From positions 50,375,441 through 50,439,440 of the forward strand of contig NC_053143.1 of assembly GCF_016808335.1 (NCBI RefSeq): 64,000 nucleotides of DNA, in the 5' to 3' direction. Position 1 is the first letter of the stretch, and each line of letters starts with the position of its first letter. This DNA is from Panicum virgatum. Its lineage: Eukaryota; Streptophyta; Magnoliopsida; Poales; Poaceae. Made by a program: the position numbers and the translations under genes. The notes under the pieces were generated by a model. It made no database searches. It was given only the letters and a program-made list of their open reading frames with translations, and was not told where the DNA came from. This document shows positions 45,301 to 57,795 of the stretch, piece after piece.

Positions 45301-46174
45301 ATTCATTATCTGAGAGATCTAATGTAACAAGTGATGTGCTATTGAAGAGAGTAGAGGGGATGTTTCCACTGAGCTTGTTTTGCATGAGGTCAAGGTAGTA
45401 CAGTGTTGAGCAATTTGCCAACATAAGTGGAAGGCCACCCGTTAAGCTATTGTTCCGAAGAACAACAATGGCGAGCGATGGACTGTTGCCCAAGGATTCA
45501 GGAATACTACCCACAAGGTTGTTACTTGGGAGAAACAGATACTGCAACTTTGGAAGCAATCCAATCCCCAAAGGGATTCTTCCGCCAAGGTTGTTATTAC
45601 TAAGAACAATTTGCTGAAGGAACTGTAACTTGGCAAGACTTGGAGGGATCTCACCTTCGATGGAGTTGTTGATTAGTCTGATAACCTCAAGCTTGGAACA
45701 AAATGATATGGAATCTGGAATCCTCCCAGTGATGGAGTTCATGCTGAGGTTGAGGTACTTCAGCCGGGTCAATTTGCCTATCTCTGGGGGTATGGGGCCA
45801 TTTATTTGATTGTAAGCCATGTCGATCGTATCAATGAAATGAAGGTCAGCAATGCAAGGAGGAATTTTTCCTTTTATGTTTAGCTCTGCAAGGTCAAGAG
45901 CGACAACACGAGCTGCCTTGCTGCCATTGCATGAGACCCCTCGCCAATTGCAGAATGAAAGTGAGTCGTCTCTCCATGAGTCTAAGGCTCCAGCAGGGCT
46001 AGACAGCTGGGATTTCAGGCACAAAAGGGCTTGTCGATCTGTTTCAGATGAATTATGGAGTGTGGATGCTGTGGCTAAGGAATATGGTGGGCAGGGCCAT
46101 GCAATCAGAATACTGATGAGCGTTGCCACAAGCCGAAGGAAGAAGGACCTCTTCTGGGCCCCTAAGATAGCCAT
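42359..46174 (-). CDS. LRR receptor-like kinase, subfamily XII (Xa21/FLS2/EFR class), intact
   Basis: Exon 1 is 46174-43090, a 297-bp intron follows, and exon 2 is 42792-42359; the join (..GYIAP-E-YGMG..) gives 1172 aa. Order: signal peptide (about 1-36), LRR N-terminal cap with an FCNWRGVSC-like Cys pair, more than twenty LRRs, TM helix at about 772-800, kinase with GSGQFG (~838), VAVK (~865), HCDLKPSN (974-981), DFGLAK (~993) and GYIAPEYG. Cys replaces Arg in HRD, so it is non-RD, the hallmark of pattern-recognition receptors that bind microbial ligands at the plasma membrane. The single intron in the kinase domain is typical of LRR-XII. The ATG at 46174 is preferred over an upstream in-frame one at 46417 because it starts the signal peptide and lies ~70 bp downstream of a TATA box. 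The ligand is unknown. Confidence 0.9.
42921..43070. mobile_element. Stowaway-like MITE in the intact RLK intron
   Basis: This 150-bp copy of the element at 10632-10781 lies wholly inside the 297-bp intron (43089-42793) without disturbing the splice sites. Confidence 0.7.
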
Positions 46175-46240
46175 TTTGCTACTAGTGGATGCTTCAAGGA
46201 TCTGAGTGTGTGGTGATTCTTCTGCTGCACCTACTTGCAC

Positions 46241-46250
46241 TTTATATAGA
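46241..46250 (-). promoter_or_regulatory. TATA box of the intact LRR-RLK
   Basis: tctatataaa on the minus strand lies ~67 bp before the ATG at 46174, leaving a short leader of about 35-40 nt. This supports 46174 as the true start over the in-frame ATG at 46417, which would lie upstream of the TATA box. Confidence 0.65.
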
Positions 46251-46801
46251 GCTTGCCTGACAAGTATGCGCACATAACGAAATAAGACAGTCAAGGAAGG
46301 AAATATATTCACAGTGCTTAAATTCCTTTTTGTTAGAGTGCGCAACAGAAACCGGCTCAGCCCGCTATACTCACGAGTCGGCGCCCAACCAACCAAGACC
46401 TCATGCTTAAAACTCAACCCAAAAGACTAGCCTGATGGGTGAGAACTGCGGTCCCACCTTATATGTTGTGCTCGCCACCATCAATTTTCGATGTGAGACT
46501 AAATCTAACACTATTTTTTATCCAAGCAAAAGATAAGATTGAAACCTACTTAGGTAAAATGATATGGCATGAGGACGGCTGTTCTGTAATCATGCATGTC
46601 TCTTGTTACTGTGCATAACAGAAACAAGAGATTCCTGTGCTAGTTAATATATTTTTTGTAGGACCATCTGCTGAACTAAGTATTTTGAATAGTAATTGTA
46701 GGTATAAAAACATGAAAGATAAGGAGATTAATTTTCAAAATAAATCTTGCTGCAGAAATCTCATCTCATAAATTTACTTATGTTAAAAGGTAGTGATCGA
46801 A

Positions 46802-47002
46802 GCCCTGTTTAGTTGGCAAAAAAGTTCTACAGTATCCGTCACATCGAATCTTCGGACACATGTAATGAGTATTAAATGCAGTTGAAAAAAGAACTAATTA
46901 CACAGTATAACTGATTCATACGAGATGAATCTTTTAAGCCTAATTAGTCCATGATTGGACATTAATTGTCAAATAATAACGAAATATGCTACAGTACCAA
47001 AA
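46802..47002. mobile_element. MITE, 3'-truncated unit 2 copy
   Basis: It matches 23390-23590 and then jumps to sequence equivalent to 23930, losing the MITE right end and ~310 bp of flank. Confidence 0.55.
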
Positions 47003-47315
47003 TCTACTTCATTAGTTTGTGGATGTTCATGTGATTACCTTCCACAGGATATCATCATGCTTGGGTAGTCCAATTTGTTATAAAGTCTCCAACCTTCATT
47101 GTGTTGTAGTAGTTGTATTCGTGGATGGCCTGGCAGAAAGGGACCGACCGATTTGGGCGTGCAATGTGCATTGTCAGATGGAAGCTCAAAAAGGCAATGA
47201 TCGATCCATGACTCCACAGCAGACTCGTCTTCTTATCAATTTTATTCTTCTGCCTTATTTTCTGGCCTGCTTTTCAATGGTTCGTGCCAGCAGTAATAAT
47301 GGGGGATGCCTAACA

Positions 47316-47359
47316 ATTCAAGTGCTGTGGTCCTAAAAAAAACAATTCAAGTGCTGTGA
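47316..47359 (+). mobile_element. Minimal retroposon scar, unit 2 copy
   Basis: The 18-bp repeat aacaattcaagtgctgtg is present twice without mismatch around gtcct plus a poly-A run. Confidence 0.6.
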
Positions 47360-48780
47360 TGTATCTAGTCCAAATGGAGCATTTCTCCCACTAGAACCTT
47401 TTTTCTTTTTGAACTCTTTTGGAGTTTCTTTTTGAACTATTTTGGAGTTCTCCAACTAGAACACCGTGTACTGTACGGAGTCGTTAGATTTTGGGTTGAT
47501 TAATGCTTGTGGTCTCTTGGTGGTCATCTGAGAGTTGAGTGCATGTAAACATGACATCTAGATCTGCAGTGGTATCATCATATGCGCCTACATGGAACCT
47601 CATTTATTGACAATGAAACTACTATATATAGTATAGGCTAAGACTAATGACCAACCCATGATCCACGCGCCAAAAAGCTCGGCATGACCAGGGTCTGGAG
47701 CGACCTTGACTAGCATAAAGTAGTCGCATGCTCTGACCTTTATTATCTTGTCCATGTGGAGCATTATTTTAAATCTTCCACTTCAATGTGTTTCCCTTTT
47801 GTTAATCTAGTTCATGACACATAGTGATATAAAGTTCTCCACTTCGATAACATATATAATTAACAAATCTCGCTACCGTGTTAGGCATCCCCTCTTACAG
47901 GGCATGCACCGCGCAACAAATCAAAACAAAAGAGGCAGAGGAAAAGAATGTTGATCAGACCGTGAACAACATGGAGGGGTCGTTGCCTCTGCCGTTATTG
48001 GGTTTTACCGGACCTGTCGTTGTTGGGTTTTACCGGACCTGTCGTTGTTAGGTTTTACCGAGCGCAACACACAAACAGGGTTGAATGAAGAGGAAGACTA
48101 AGAAACAAAACCAAGTATATGGAGATAGATATTGGGAAATTCTAAGGTTGATCTTTCAAAACATGTCATTTCAGTGAATTTGGGTGAAATTTTTGACACT
48201 CATGAGAATTGAATGAGTTTAATGAATTTAAAGCAGACGATACAAATTTAATTTGGCCCATCGGTTCTTGTTTCGAATCAGTGATGCAAATGACCTTTGG
48301 GCCTAAGTCTGATGCCCAAGGCCTCTTGTGCAAAAATATCTGTATCGTCGGGTAATTCTTAGAACCAACTATATATGTAAATGCCATTGTTCCTGCTGTT
48401 AGTTGGTTACAACAACCAATGGTGGTACAAATGCAATTGCACAATCGTTTGTGGAACATGCAGTACTCAAGACATATTTCTTCATTCACTTGTGTAACAT
48501 CATTTCAAAAAAAAAGCCGGTACAAACCCTTTCGAACCAATATAATGGTAAAGGGGCAATATGCGGCAGTGATCGGCCAGCGACATCTGCGCCGTCATCC
48601 ATGATCGACCTTTACTCACTCTCCATGACTAGAGTTAACAAGATCGCAAGGACAAGCACCATGATTAACTAGTAGTTTAGCATGCCAAATAAAGTGCCAT
48701 ATTATCCGAGACTGATCCTGGCCTTACGAGTAACATATTCTTCTTTCTGCTTGCTAATTAGCTTCTGCTCAGGCAACAAA

Positions 48781-48955
48781 GGCCCTGTTTGTTTCAGCTT
48801 ACGGTCGACTTTGAGAAATCCAAAAGTCAGAGACTCATAGAATCCAGAATCAAGAATCCATAATCATCTGGACTCTCGATTCTGGAAATAATCCTACTTT
48901 TAAAATTCTCAAAATTGAGCCTTCAAAATTGACCAGAAACTGAAACAAATGGGGC
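48781..48955. mobile_element. MITE, unit 2 copy
   Basis: Same element as 25681-25855, with a few substitutions in the terminal repeat. Confidence 0.65.
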
Positions 48956-49663
48956 AAGAGAACTAAAAGCCCCGGCGTAGAATGTATAGCATGTCCGGGG
49001 AGAACAGGGGAGAAAGAGGGAGGGAGGAAAACATCACTATGAAGCTGGGCTAATGTAAGTGAAAGCCAAATCGGGCCAGAAAAGAAGAAAATTGTCGCAT
49101 TTGGACAAGCTAAGAACAAGAAAATCTAAGAAAGGTGTGGGTTGGTTTTGGAAAGATGAAGTGTGGACTGGACTAAAAGAGATCATGTGCGTGAGATTGA
49201 GTTTAGGAGCTCAAATTGATGCTTAAATTTTGGAAAGGTTTTGAACTCGCAAGATTTTGAATTTGTTTTTTCGTTTTGTTACAAAATCAGTCTGCTATTT
49301 TATTATATTGTAGTAAACTTGAGAATGCTTTCAAAAGTTGGTACCATCTGTTGCAATCCTTTGCTTTAAGTTCTCAATCCGATACGATTGATTGAATTTT
49401 CAGCTGATTATGATTATTCATAAGATATGCTCACACGATGACACAATATATAGCTCGGAGGTATTCATAGGGACGACTTGTGCATGCATACAGTACTTTA
49501 TTTTGGGAACCAAATTCTATCGCAAAGTTGGGATAACACTATAATCTTCAACCTTTATTTTAGCACTAACACTCATCACTAACAACCTTTGTGATCTGGC
49601 CGGTTAACCGGGAATTACAGACTTATGAATGGTATGATCACTGGCCAGCGAGTCAGATCATCA

Positions 49664-50389
49664 TCAGCAAGCTCCGGGTGTGAAGCCGACGACCTTCTTA
49701 CCAATGTCGTACATAAAGCTGTACGTCTTCTGCTGCGTGCTTCCGATGACAGCCACGTCGCTGTTCCTGTTGTTGGCCGCGAATGCCAGGCACGCATGCG
49801 AGACATTGGCCACGTACAGGATCCCCGTAGCATCCATGTATAGGCTCGCGCCGCCTTGGAACACCAGCGACACCGTGGGCAGTAGCACGATCTCCTGGAG
49901 CCCGGTCAGGTTGAAGCATGTGTCTAACATCTCGAACCAGCCGGGAACCTTTTGATACCCTAGAGCCGCCATGTCCTTGGCGAACGCCGACCGCAGCTGC
50001 CTGTAAGCCAAGGGAGGGAGCCGCGTGATCACCGTGCCGGAGTCGACGATCGTGCCGGTGGCGGAGAAGACGGAGCGGCTGATGGGCAGCAAGTGGCCGC
50101 CCACCTTGATGCCTGTCATGCCCACGTAGTAGTACCTCGGCCCCTTGTAGGTGAGCATCGGCGTCTGGCGTGCTTCCTTCACAGCCACCGCCGCCATGGC
50201 GGCGGCGCCTGGCCCGAAATCCAGGAACCCTGTCCTGGATGGATCTGCCGGGAGGCAGTACGCGAACATGCCGCTGTACTTGTTCCCCGCTTGCACCATT
50301 AGCGACGTCCTGCCGCGACCGTGACCCAACACCCCTGCCGACTGCCCGAACAACCCCCAGATATTGTGACTGCACCCGAACCGGAAATC
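49664..50389 (-). pseudogene. Aspartyl protease (nepenthesin/A1 type), 5'-truncated
   Basis: This is the unit 2 copy of 26586-27311, open over all 241 codons (Trp instead of the stop). It has the VDSGTVITRLPP catalytic motif and the C-terminal A1 domain. The N-terminal lobe and first catalytic Asp are missing, and no upstream exon is recognisable within several kb. It cannot form a normal two-lobed protease unless a distant exon is used. Confidence 0.8.
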
Positions 50390-51559
50390 CTGCACGAGCA
50401 AAAGGCATGACATACCCATGCGGCCATGAATAGGGGTGCAAATGGGTGCCCCTAAGGGTATCCACCTCTCCTCTTTAATTCAAAAGTTTGTACTAGTTTT
50501 TGAAAGTGGAAGCTCATTTTGAGAAACTAGTAAAAAATTTTGAACTAAAAAGGGGCAACGGAAACCCTAAGGGGCACCTCAAGCCATGAATGCCCTGCGG
50601 TAACTATATAGGCGACTCACCCACTGACATGTGGGTTTGAAGGTGGTGGGACCCATACATCAGTGAGGGGAGTCCCTCTGCTGGTACTACAGTGGAATCA
50701 CGTCGGATATATACGACGAGCTACAATTTAAGGTCAAAAAAGTCAAATGAGCTACAATTTGAAATGGATGGAGTATGATCAACCAAGTCCTTCATAAATC
50801 TGTTTTGAACGCTCCTTGATATCAGGAATTTTGAATTTTCTCTATCACTCTTTCAAATGTACCATATTTTTCAGGAGAGAATTCTTGTTCATTATCAATC
50901 TATGTACAAGGGAGCTCATTCAAATGAAGATTTCTTCAACATCCTCTAATTTTTTGTCTTCAATTATCATATTGTGAAGTATGATGCAAGTTAAGCTAGC
51001 ACGACTTTCTTGAGTTGTCTCCTCGGTCATATAGACGAGCAAGCTGGTTGCTTCGGAACACAAAACTGGCAATGCAGGACATTAAATTCTCATTCAATAT
51101 CCTTTCTCCTGGTCTCTTTCTATGCAAATAACTTTTCCAGGTTGATGACATGCAAGGTTATTTACACAACTAATTAGAACAACTATGATTCAAATAGAGC
51201 AATAATAGATAGGTTATATTTTTAGAAATATTTTGATACTAGTTTCATATTATTTTGATTTAAAATGAATTAGTTGATTTTTTAGATCTAATTAGAATTT
51301 TTTACTTTTTTCAAAAATATGAAACCACCTTCGAAACCACCATAAGGGCCAAATTTGCCCGGTTTCAACAATTGGATGGTCTATGTTATCCGGTTTTGTA
51401 GTTGGAGGTTGAAATCGGACTTTTACGATTGTTTGATGGTGTAAATTGAACTTTTCTCTTCTAATTTTTAGCTATAAAACTCATTCTTATATTAATTCTA
51501 ATCAGGCTGTGCGGAGCACGAATTTGTAGGCTAATATATATCTAATTTTTTTAAAAAAA

Positions 51560-51914
51560 TTAAGAACGTGCGTAGCATGTTTTTTATTCAGGAAGAGGAG
51601 AAGTACATCAACGCAACCTCGGGAAAGACCCCAAAGCGCAAAGATACAAGAATGCCATGCCACTTAAAGAAAAACAAGAACTCAACCACAAACGCACTAA
51701 AGAAATCACGACACCACCCCGACCTAGTTAGACTAGGACCTGCGAGAGAAAACACCATGATCGCCCGCATCGGACTGCCTAACAACGTGAATCCAACGAG
51801 AGCGCGCGTGAAGGTCCTGCGAGACGATGCCTGCAAGGAAGAAACGACCCAGATGGCGGTGCACCATCGTCCGTCACCTGTGGAGGAGCAGATCAAATTT
51901 TCACCTGGCAAAGA
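51560..51914 (-). mobile_element. Decayed LINE-like 3' end, unit 2 copy
   Basis: Copy of 28470-28830 with a 3-bp insertion (gag) near 51595 and scattered substitutions. Confidence 0.4.
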
Positions 51915-52385
51915 CTATATGGGTTTGGTGGCAACAACAACACCCCCAACGAGGTGAACTACACGAAAGAGCACAGCCGTTGTTGGCACCGGCGGATGCC
52001 GGGCAAGGCTTTAACCAGAAGGCACCCAAAACCAACTCTAAAAAAAAACCGCCGAGGCCTGCTAGTTATAGTTATTAGAATTGGACTGAAGATCGAATCA
52101 GTGAGGCTGTCGGTTCGCTGGTTTACTAGTCCAATTGTAAAGAACCGATTGAACCGCTGGTTCGATAATTTCGGAATGGACAATTGAACCGTCCACAAAT
52201 ACTTTCATACCAGTGCAATATTATAATATGTCATAGATAATTAACAACATAGAGTTGACCACCTGCGACACCTGGCAGGCCTACCAACAACCAGACAGGT
52301 GAGGGAACTAGAAAGGTTACACCATGCTTCTACTGAGTGCTGACAAGAAGAAGGCGAGAGAGGGAGGGAAGTTGGAAGCTGAGGG

Positions 52386-54946
52386 TGTCGGTGTTTAACC
52401 GCCAAGCTTTTCGAGGGATACCCCGAGGAGATTGATTGTAGGCAGGGACTCGCCAAGATCAAAACGCGATGGCGTAAGAAACATAAAGATTTAGACAGGT
52501 TTGGGCCACCGGAACATAATACTCTACATCCTGTGTGGTGGTTTGTATTGTCTTACGTGATTGTATTATATTGGAGGGGTCCATGCCCACCCTTATATAG
52601 TCTGGGGGACAGGGTTATAAGGAAAGTTCTAAAAGAATACTAGCAGAGTCCTACTCCAATGGGATCGGGTAGTTTCCTTTTACATCGACTAGTCCGACTT
52701 CTATACGAGTAGCTACATGCGAGGAAAAGTACATTCCATGCACTATCCTTTACTCTAGAATATTCCACGCCTGTGAGCAGTTCCGCTGCACCGGGTCTGA
52801 CAAGCCCCTGAGCTCTTCGTAGTCAAATCCTGCATGCGTCGAGTACTTCTAATGACGTTGCCGAGTGCTTCGAGTGCTTCTGGAATCCTTCAATGCTTTG
52901 TCGAGTGCTTTGAGTAGTCTTCCGAGTACTTCTTTGAGTGTATCGAGGCTATGAGGTGCTCAAGCCCCAAATCTTCTTTTATATGGTGCGCGATGAACTC
53001 ACGCTCCATATGGAGTAGCCCCCGAGCCTTAGGTTGAATCGCATAATCAGGCTGAGGGTCAAATCAGTCTTCAAAAAATCTTCCAAATCCTCTTTTGACT
53101 CTCCAATTGCTTTAAAAAACATACCATTTATGACATGTACCCTGCAGCCCCCGAGCCTTAGAGCCAATTCCTGCAAATTTGGAATTAAGGATCTAAAGTT
53201 GTGGCATACAGAATGCCCTGATAAATTCGAAATATTCCAAATAAGAAAAAATCCTAGAATTTATTGCTCAAAATAAATCGTAATTGGTGCATGACTCTTC
53301 ATCTATCTAATATTCTCGAAATTGCCACTGACTAGGTTATTTAACCATTCGGTAAAAACTAGGTTTAGTACGTTTTCTCCATTTGCGTAGTTGAATCTGC
53401 CGCCATTACCATCGCCAACTCTCCTCTGCTCTCGCCTCCTTTGCAATGAGAAACTAGTCACCACTAGCCCCCAAGCGAGTGAGCAAGAAAAATCTCTCCC
53501 ATATCCAGATGGCAACAAAAAAGGCACTTGGGAAGGGGAACGAGAAAACCCGTGGAGCATCAAGTCTGGCGGAGAAAGAAGGATGAAGAGCAAGTAAGTG
53601 CTCTGACTTCCACCTCCTTGGTCTTGTTGAAGAGAAATTGCTTCAACCTCGCGAGGTAGTTTATTGGTGTAAAGCTTTAGGAGATGCGTCCCCTCGCGAA
53701 GGACCACAAGAAACCATAATATTTCAATCTTATATCTTGCATGGTCTCGGAATCCCCACTTCTATTCTTCCGAGGCCTTTTGCATCATTGGGAGATTCAA
53801 GCGCATCACTTGACCCCAAACTCTATCCTCTACATTTCAATTTTTGTTCATCTTTGCGAAGCTTATCTTGGGATTGAACCGCATTTCGATCTATTTCAAC
53901 ATCTTTTCCATCTGAAACCCCAACCGAACGCAACCACCATAGATGTAGTTGGGGGAGCGGGTTTGTAGTTGCGTTAGGGTGTAGGATTGAAATATATCCG
54001 ATATAAATTGACTTCCAAAGTTATCGACTGGAAGAATTTTTGGTTTTATATGAAAAACCAAGCACCAGCTCTCCCGCTCAGAACACCTGGTCCACCAATT
54101 TCAAACTCAGTTGGAATTCGAAAGGAGATAATCTTGCCCAGATCAATGATCTTCTTGGCAAGATAGATCATTTGAAGAGGAAAAAGAAATTGACTGGAGC
54201 GTCGATAGTCGCAAACTGGATGTGCCGACGAATCCAGCCACTCCAACAATGAGCAAATTTTGGATACATGTATATAGGTGAGGAAGATCCATCACGCTTT
54301 ACTCTTGACAAAATTACCCAAGCAGATGTCATGCGTCGGGTAAATCGAGTACTCTTGGGAGTAACCGAGGTGCCAAAAATCGGGGGAGACTTCCGATTAA
54401 ACAAGCGGCCTTGAGAGGTACTGTAAAGTAGTTGATTCGCAATGAATAGCGAGTACTTTGTTTCCCGTAGTCTCATTAATTCAGGACTTGTTGTACAGGT
54501 TAATCCAGAAAATTATTGGAGTAGGCCTCCACTTCCTGAAGTTGTACCTGCTGCACAAGCTAACCCAAATCTGCATCGATTTCTTTATTTTGTGTTTCAA
54601 TTGTTTGGGTATCCATAATTGAAACTAACCAAGAAGAATCATGTATGGTTGATAGACCTTCCCGGAGGAGATGGGGATGACGGGAGTCAAACAGCGATGG
54701 TCCAAGGAAGCATTGCGACGAGCGAAGTTCGTGCGGAATTGCCAGAGTTGCGTAAGCGCAAGGCGCCATCAGCTGACAACGATAACAGGTATATTTTTTG
54801 TACACGTTATATCATTGTTATTAAAGAATCGGGTTCTTGGACTCTGACGATATTGCTTTGCTATTTCTAGCCCCCTGCCAGAGAAGCGTGTGCGGGACTC
54901 CGCTGTGACTCCAGCCTCCAGCCCTACCCCATCCATCCAGTTAAGG
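52386..54946 (+). mobile_element. Decayed gypsy-type LTR retrotransposon, unit 2 copy
   Basis: This is the copy of 29330-31809 with the authentic LTR start tgtcggtgtttaac at 52386, followed by the typical gagggataccccgagg. The gag-like fragments at 53740-53935, 54020-54075 and 54175-54420 match those in unit 1, with the same kinds of stops. It carries an extra 34 bp near 53490-53525 that unit 1 lacks. Confidence 0.7.
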
Positions 54947-55535
54947 CACTATAAGGATTCGCCTCTAATGCCACGCCAGACGATTGCAACACCACTGATT
55001 TGGTAGCCATAGGGGGGACGTATTGCAACCTTTCCGTAAAATGGTTGCAACATGTGTTTATAAGGCAATGGATTAAATGTGTTGCAATATGTGTGGTTTG
55101 TCGTTGCAATAGGAGTGCGCTACTGCAACCATTTTAGAATTGTGTTGCAATTAGTTGGCGTTATTGCCATGACGCTTTAGAGTTGCATTAGTATTGATTT
55201 TTGTTGCAATTACTTGGTGCAATTGCAACTATATTGGATTTGGTAGCTTTTACTTCTAACCGTTGTCAAGGTTATTCTAGGTTGCAATAATCTTAAATAG
55301 TGTTGCAATTGCTAGGTGGTAATTGCAACAAGAATTCTGAAATTGTTGCAGTTGCATGTTCTTGTTGCCACGGTTTTTTAGGGTTGTAATAAATTTTGTG
55401 GCGTTGCAATTTTTAGTTACTTGTTGCAACACCATCCTTACTGGATGCAATATCATGTTACTATTGCCACGAATTTTTTATGTTGCAATAGACTAATTTG
55501 TTCGTTGCAGTACAAAGTGGTTGGTGGCACTTGTA
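54947..55535. repeat. GTTGCAA-rich array, unit 2 copy
   Basis: Same array as 31810-32400, with a few motif-changing substitutions and a one-base deletion near 55430. Confidence 0.5.
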
Positions 55536-55877
55536 TTTGGTGGGTCTTTGAACATACCAAAATTCTATTTGAAATTTTCATAATTTGAAATTCAAATTTA
55601 GCATGTGTGGAAAAATTGATAAGACAAATTCTTTCAAAATCATTTGGTATCCCAAAATGCCATTTTAAAATTTCATATTATGATACCTCACAAAACTACA
55701 ACGGTGGCAGCAACATCACTACTACTACTAGACCTCCTATATGTTTGTGAAAAAATTTAGTATTTTATTTTTTATAGGAACCACGACTTTACTATGTCAA
55801 CATAAATTTTAAATTATTTAGATAAAGTTAGATGGAAAAATGAATAAAATAAAAGTGGGAGAACACGATTTGAAATC

Positions 55878-56985
55878 GCTTTGGGTACGCCTTACGCTTG
55901 CGATGGCTTTGGTTAAAACGTACTGATGACTCTCGATCGTGGAGTGACCTCCCCGCGGAGACAGAGACCGTGGTCGAAGCAATGTTCCAGGCATCAATCT
56001 ATGTCGAGGTGGGAAATGGGCAAAAGGCACTATTCTGGACAGATCGTTGGTTGCTAGGTCACTCTGTGTCTGATCTTGCTCCATGCCTAAGCAGTGCAGT
56101 TGGTCCTCGGATTAAGAAACAAAGAACTGTCGCGCAAGCGCTAAATGGTGACGCCTGGGTCCGAGACATAACTGGAGCTTTAACCGTCTAGGTAATCTTG
56201 GATTTCTTCCTCATCTGGGATCGGACTAGAGATCTACAGCTTGATCAAAACTTGATGGATAAAATATGTTGGAAATGGACATCGGACAGAGTTTTCTCTA
56301 CTGCTTCTGTGTATCGGTCCTTCTTCTTTGGTCAACACCCGGTGGAGGGAGCTAAGCTCCTCCGCAAGTCTCGTGCGCCAGGAAAATGCAAATTTTTCAT
56401 CTGGTTGGTGATCCATGACCGCTGTTGGACAGCAGCTCGAAGGAAAAAGCATGGGTTACAAGATGACGATTCCTGTGCGTTGTGTGCACAAATGTCGGAG
56501 ACAGTGGATCACCTGCTAATTGCTTGTCCATTTACGAGAGAAGTTTGGTTTCGCATGCTGCGTAGATCGGATTGGCTGTCTTTGGCGCCGAACGCCCAGT
56601 CCACTTTCTTTGTTTCCTGGTGGTCCACAGCGAGGAAACAATTATCTAAGGCCAACCGCCGTTGTTTCGACAGCCTGGTAATTCTCACTTCTTGGATGCT
56701 TTGGAAAGAGCGGAATGACAGGACCTTCGATCGACGAGTGCGTACAGTTGATGATGTACTTACGAGGGTGTACGATGAGATTACTGATTGGTTTCAAGCA
56801 GGGTTCAGGTGCCTCGAGTCGGTGCTTTGTAAATTAGGTAGGCTTCCGGGTCGCTCAATAGGGGTCGTGTAATCGTCTTTGTGGGTTTTTCTGCAGTCGG
56901 TTGTGGTTCTATAATCGACTCTTTTGTAACACTTCTCTTCTCTTCTTAATGAAAAACGTGCCCAGGCACGGTCGCGAAAAAAAAA
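55878..56985 (+). mobile_element. 5'-truncated LINE (L1-type) present only in unit 2
   Basis: The insert ends in a nine-base poly-A run (56977-56985) and is absent from unit 1 (~32740). It encodes the C-terminal part of a plant LINE reverse transcriptase protein, including the zinc-binding zf-RVT region (SRAPGKCKFFIWLVIHDR, CALCAQMSETVDHLLIACP). An in-frame TAG at 56189-56191 splits the frame. The aaatc at both junctions could be a short target duplication; about 40 bp of adjacent target is missing relative to unit 1. The element is dead on arrival. Confidence 0.88.
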
Positions 56986-57550
56986 TCATTTAATATCCCA
57001 AAACTCTATTCGGATTAGACGGAGTGACGGACTAGGATTGCAGCAATGCTGATATCTCGTACATCGCCGTCTCAAATTGGCGAATAACAAACCTTCATAG
57101 GCCGATAGGCGTCCACAAGCCTAGAATCGGCACGGATCGTGCCTAGATGCCTGGAATAGCTGGGTTCCAGGGCGGGCGTAGGTTGCAAGCGAGCGCATGT
57201 GTGCCGGCCGGTGTTGCCACCGGTAGGCCCGGCTCTATGTGACCTAGGTCCGGAAAGGGGCCCAGGATCTGCATGTTCAGCAGCTGCCTATGTAGGAGTT
57301 GCGGCAGTGTCGTCAGCCTCCATATTAGGAAATCGTTGAATCGTAGGGTGGCGGCCAAGGCGAAGGCAAAGGTAAAACAAGTGGCTCCATACAATGCACT
57401 ATTCAGAGGTGTGACTTGCTAGCTTGAATTTTCTCCTTTACATTGGATATGGATAAACATGAGCGCACATTCGGCTTCTCAAAATAAAAATAGCATTATG
57501 CTTCCAGGTATATTAAAAAAATAGCATTATGGAACAAAAAAGAGCATAAA

Positions 57551-57625
57551 CGGGATTTGAACCCAGACAGCGAGGGTTATATTCAGATGCCTTACCACTA
57601 AACAAAGTCTTTGTTTAAGGCTACC
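57551..57625 (-). repeat. tRNA-derived SINE head, terminal copy
   Basis: Same element as 163-235. Here ~30 extra bases (57524-57552) precede box B, making this the fuller copy; units 1 and 2 share the shorter form. Confidence 0.45.
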
Positions 57626-57724
57626 TTCAGTATTTACCTTTTCAATACATGCACTGAACATGCACTAAACTAACTTAGCACCATGTCTGTCAGCTCCAAT
57701 ATAAATTCAGCAAAAATAATGACC

Positions 57725-57795
57725 AAATGAAGACTCGAACCAACATCATAGGTAAGACAATCAACCACCTTACCACCGAGCTATGCCATCATTTG
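57725..57795 (-). repeat. Second SINE head, terminal copy
   Basis: Box A and box B match the element at 328-400 with single-base differences. The duplication homology ends about 90 bp further right, at 57887. Confidence 0.45.

Noticed and set aside
46175..46417. Upstream in-frame extension of the LRR-RLK (extra 81 residues)
   Set aside because: The region contains the TATA box, lacks a signal sequence at its start, and the internal ATG at 46174 begins a clear signal peptide.
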